DNA of 31,243 nt from CAIJMI01 sp964448085 (GTDB taxonomy: Bacteria > Patescibacteriota > Microgenomatia > UBA10105 > UBA927), in contig CAYUUX010000009.1 of NCBI GenBank assembly GCA_964448085.1, positions 1 to 31,243 of the forward strand, read 5' to 3'. How positions within the stretch are numbered: position 1 is the stretch's first letter; each line of letters begins with the position of its first letter. The notes below the pieces were generated by a model. It saw only the letters and a list, made by a program, of their open reading frames with translations, had not been told where the DNA came from and did not search any database. Below, piece after piece: positions 29,891 to 31,243 of this stretch. The translations under genes and the position numbers were made by a program.

Positions 29891-30784
29891 TCACATCGCA
29901 CGAAGTATTCGTATTCTCTCTGCAACCGGCGGATGCGTGTTGAACAGCGTTGAAAACCACGCGTGCGACCGTTTATTTTTAAACGGATTGGCGATAAAGA
30001 GATGTGCTGTAGCGTTTGAGGCGGTTTTTAGTACGCGTGGGTCTTTGCTAATTTTTTCTAGTGCGCGGGCTAATCCTTCAGGATATCGTGTAACCAATGC
30101 TCCAGAAGCATCCGCAAGATACTCACGTTTCCGTGAGATTGCAAATTGAATAAGCGTTGCAATAAGAGGAGATATAAGTGCTAACGCTATTCCAAGAATT
30201 ATAAAAATACCACTATCATTTCTATCATCCTTATCACGATCACCACCCATCCAAAGATTGCGAATAAACAAATCTGATGCATATGCAATTGTACCTGCTA
30301 ATACTGCGACAATTGCCATAAAACGGATGTCGTAGTTTTTAATATGAGATACCTCATGTGCCACAACTCCTTCGAGCTCTCTTCGTTCAAGTTTTTCCAC
30401 CAATCCGCTTGTTACACACACGACAGCGTGTTTCGGATCGCGTCCGGTTGCAAATGCATTCATTGCCATATCTGAAATCACATAGAGTTTTGGCATAGGA
30501 GTTCCTGCGGCCAAACTTACATTTTCCGTAACGGTAAATAAATCAAAATCATGTGTGCGATTGGCAGGTCGCGCTCCCGCCATTGCCAAAACAATGGAAT
30601 CCCCAAAAAAATAACTGACAAAACTTGAAAGGACCGCAATGAAAACTGCTGTACCTACGAACGCATCGCCATATCCGAATGCCTGACCAAAAACATATGC
30701 TAATCCCACAATAAAGACAACGAAAACTCCCATAAAAAGATAGGAACGAGCTATATTTGACTGGATTTGCGAACGGATTGACAT
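29891..30784 (-). CDS. htpX: Zinc metalloprotease HtpX
   Basis: Membrane-bound M48 protease for quality control of membrane proteins. The 297-aa protein has two N-terminal helices (LFMGVFVVFIVGLAYVFG and FVGTAVFIAVLSSFVSYFFG), MPKLYVISDMAMNAFATGRD, the catalytic VVAHEVSHIKNYD (HExxH) and a second membrane pair. The third metal ligand is in ISRKREYLADASGA. AAGGAG lies 6 nt before the ATG. It follows lemA, a common pairing, and precedes murT by 5 nt. Confidence 0.97.
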   Translation of the reverse strand: MSIRSQIQSNIARSYLFMGVFVVFIVGLAYVFGQAFGYGDAFVGTAVFIAVLSSFVSYFFGDSIVLAMAGARPANRTHDFDLFTVTENVSLAAGTPMPKLYVISDMAMNAFATGRDPKHAVVCVTSGLVEKLERRELEGVVAHEVSHIKNYDIRFMAIVAVLAGTIAYASDLFIRNLWMGGDRDKDDRNDSGIFIILGIALALISPLIATLIQFAISRKREYLADASGALVTRYPEGLARALEKISKDPRVLKTASNATAHLFIANPFKNKRSHAWFSTLFNTHPPVAERIRILRAM

Positions 30785-30790
30785 ATCAAT

Positions 30791-30796
30791 CTCCTT
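30791..30796 (-). promoter_or_regulatory. Shine-Dalgarno of htpX
   Basis: AAGGAG (30796 to 30791) 6 nt before the htpX ATG, a clear ribosome binding site for an operon-internal gene. Confidence 0.65.
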
Positions 30797-30837
30797 TGAC
30801 GCGGAGTCGCAATTTCCCTCATCAGAACGAATAACGA

Positions 30838-31243
30838 TTAAAACTCTACCTTAACCGCTTTACGCTCTTCTTCATCCGTCTTGAAGAACGGTTTTTCCTT
30901 AAATCCAAATGCTCCCGCAAGAAGTACATTTGGGAATACTTTTACCTTCACGTTATAATCCATAACCGTTGAATTATAATATTGTCGTGAATAGGCGACC
31001 TTGTCTTCTGTATCGCCGAGCTCTTTTTGCAATTGCATAAAATTTTCATTAGCGCGCAACTGCGGATAATTTTCTGCGACAGCGAAGAGTGATTTCAATG
31101 CACCACTTAACGCATCATTTGCTTTAGCCATTTGCTCCGGAGTATCTGCTTTCATAAGAGCAGTGCGTGCCTTTGTAACATTTTCAAACACGGATTTTTC
31201 ATGCTTTGCATATCCTTTTACTGAGGCAACGAGATTGGGAATC
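30838..31243 (-). CDS. lemA: LemA family protein (5' end outside the window)
   Basis: Membrane-anchored helical protein of unknown biochemical role. The visible 134 codons contain IPNLVASVKGYAKHEKSVFENVTKAR, which is the conserved start of the LemA soluble domain, followed by LRANENFMQLQKELGDTEDKVAYSRQYYN, the core signature, and the tail with FKEKPFF. The frame runs through to the window edge, so the N-terminal membrane helix and start are missing. An internal GTG at 31191 is not the start. LemA commonly lies beside HtpX, as here. Confidence 0.94.
   Translation of the reverse strand, partial: IPNLVASVKGYAKHEKSVFENVTKARTALMKADTPEQMAKANDALSGALKSLFAVAENYPQLRANENFMQLQKELGDTEDKVAYSRQYYNSTVMDYNVKVKVFPNVLLAGAFGFKEKPFFKTDEEERKAVKVEF

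Noticed and set aside
1..31243. Recoded UGA (glycine) as in Gracilibacteria/SR1
   Set aside because: TGA terminates many clear genes, often within ATGA overlaps, and no core protein reads through TGA.
1..31243. CRISPR array, insertion sequence, prophage or integrase
   Set aside because: No regularly spaced repeats, transposase or phage structural genes were seen. The phosphodiester glycosidase gene can occur in phages but sits here in a cellular context.

Overview
The window looks like a piece of a Candidate Phyla Radiation (Patescibacteria, probably Parcubacteria-like) genome. The evidence is very tight gene packing, nucleotide supply by salvage (thymidine kinase, uracil phosphoribosyltransferase, CTP synthase), a compact F-type ATP synthase operon with an unusual a subunit and a short delta subunit, MurT/GatD peptidoglycan amidation, GatCAB, and several small proteins that resemble conserved hypothetical families of these bacteria. 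TGA is used as a normal stop in many genes (gatA, murT, atpC, atpH, dnaE), so the code is standard and not the UGA-glycine code of Gracilibacteria/SR1. Placement below CPR level is not possible from the sequence alone. There is no rRNA, CRISPR array, insertion sequence or prophage.

Layout. 1-5577: a visibly AT-rich part with tdk, a GT39-like membrane glycosyltransferase divergent from a methyltransferase, rsgA, a small conserved hypothetical gene flanked by a 78-bp imperfect repeat, a cupin gene and tRNA-Glu. A 10-N assembly gap follows at 5578-5587. 5618-9633: a metal-dependent amidohydrolase divergent from a tRNA-dihydrouridine synthase, then a three-gene run (coiled-coil protein, CofE-like ligase, phosphodiester glycosidase). 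9687-11219: tRNA-Lys, a small exported peptide gene and alanine racemase. 11255-13849 (minus): rplS, pyrG and a CBS-domain gene. 13899-21130 (minus): atpZ-B-E-F-H-A-G-D-C followed by upp. 21208-27494 (minus): gatC-gatA-gatB-dnaE. 27525-27818: a small hypothetical gene. 27805-31243 (minus): lemA (cut by the window edge), htpX, murT, gatD.

Function. The genes cover energy conversion (ATP synthase), nucleotide salvage, translation (L19, RsgA, Dus, GatCAB, two tRNAs), replication (DnaE) and the cell envelope (Alr, MurT/GatD, glycosyltransferase, HtpX/LemA).

The most striking non-coding signal is that first genes of transcription units repeatedly carry a TATAAT-like -10 box whose last base lies only about 7-11 nt before the start codon, including genes whose start is fixed by protein homology (rsgA, rplS, pyrG, gatC). 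This predicts leaderless or near-leaderless mRNAs. In contrast, operon-internal genes use 4-nt ATGA overlaps or clear Shine-Dalgarno sequences (atpE, atpD, htpX).
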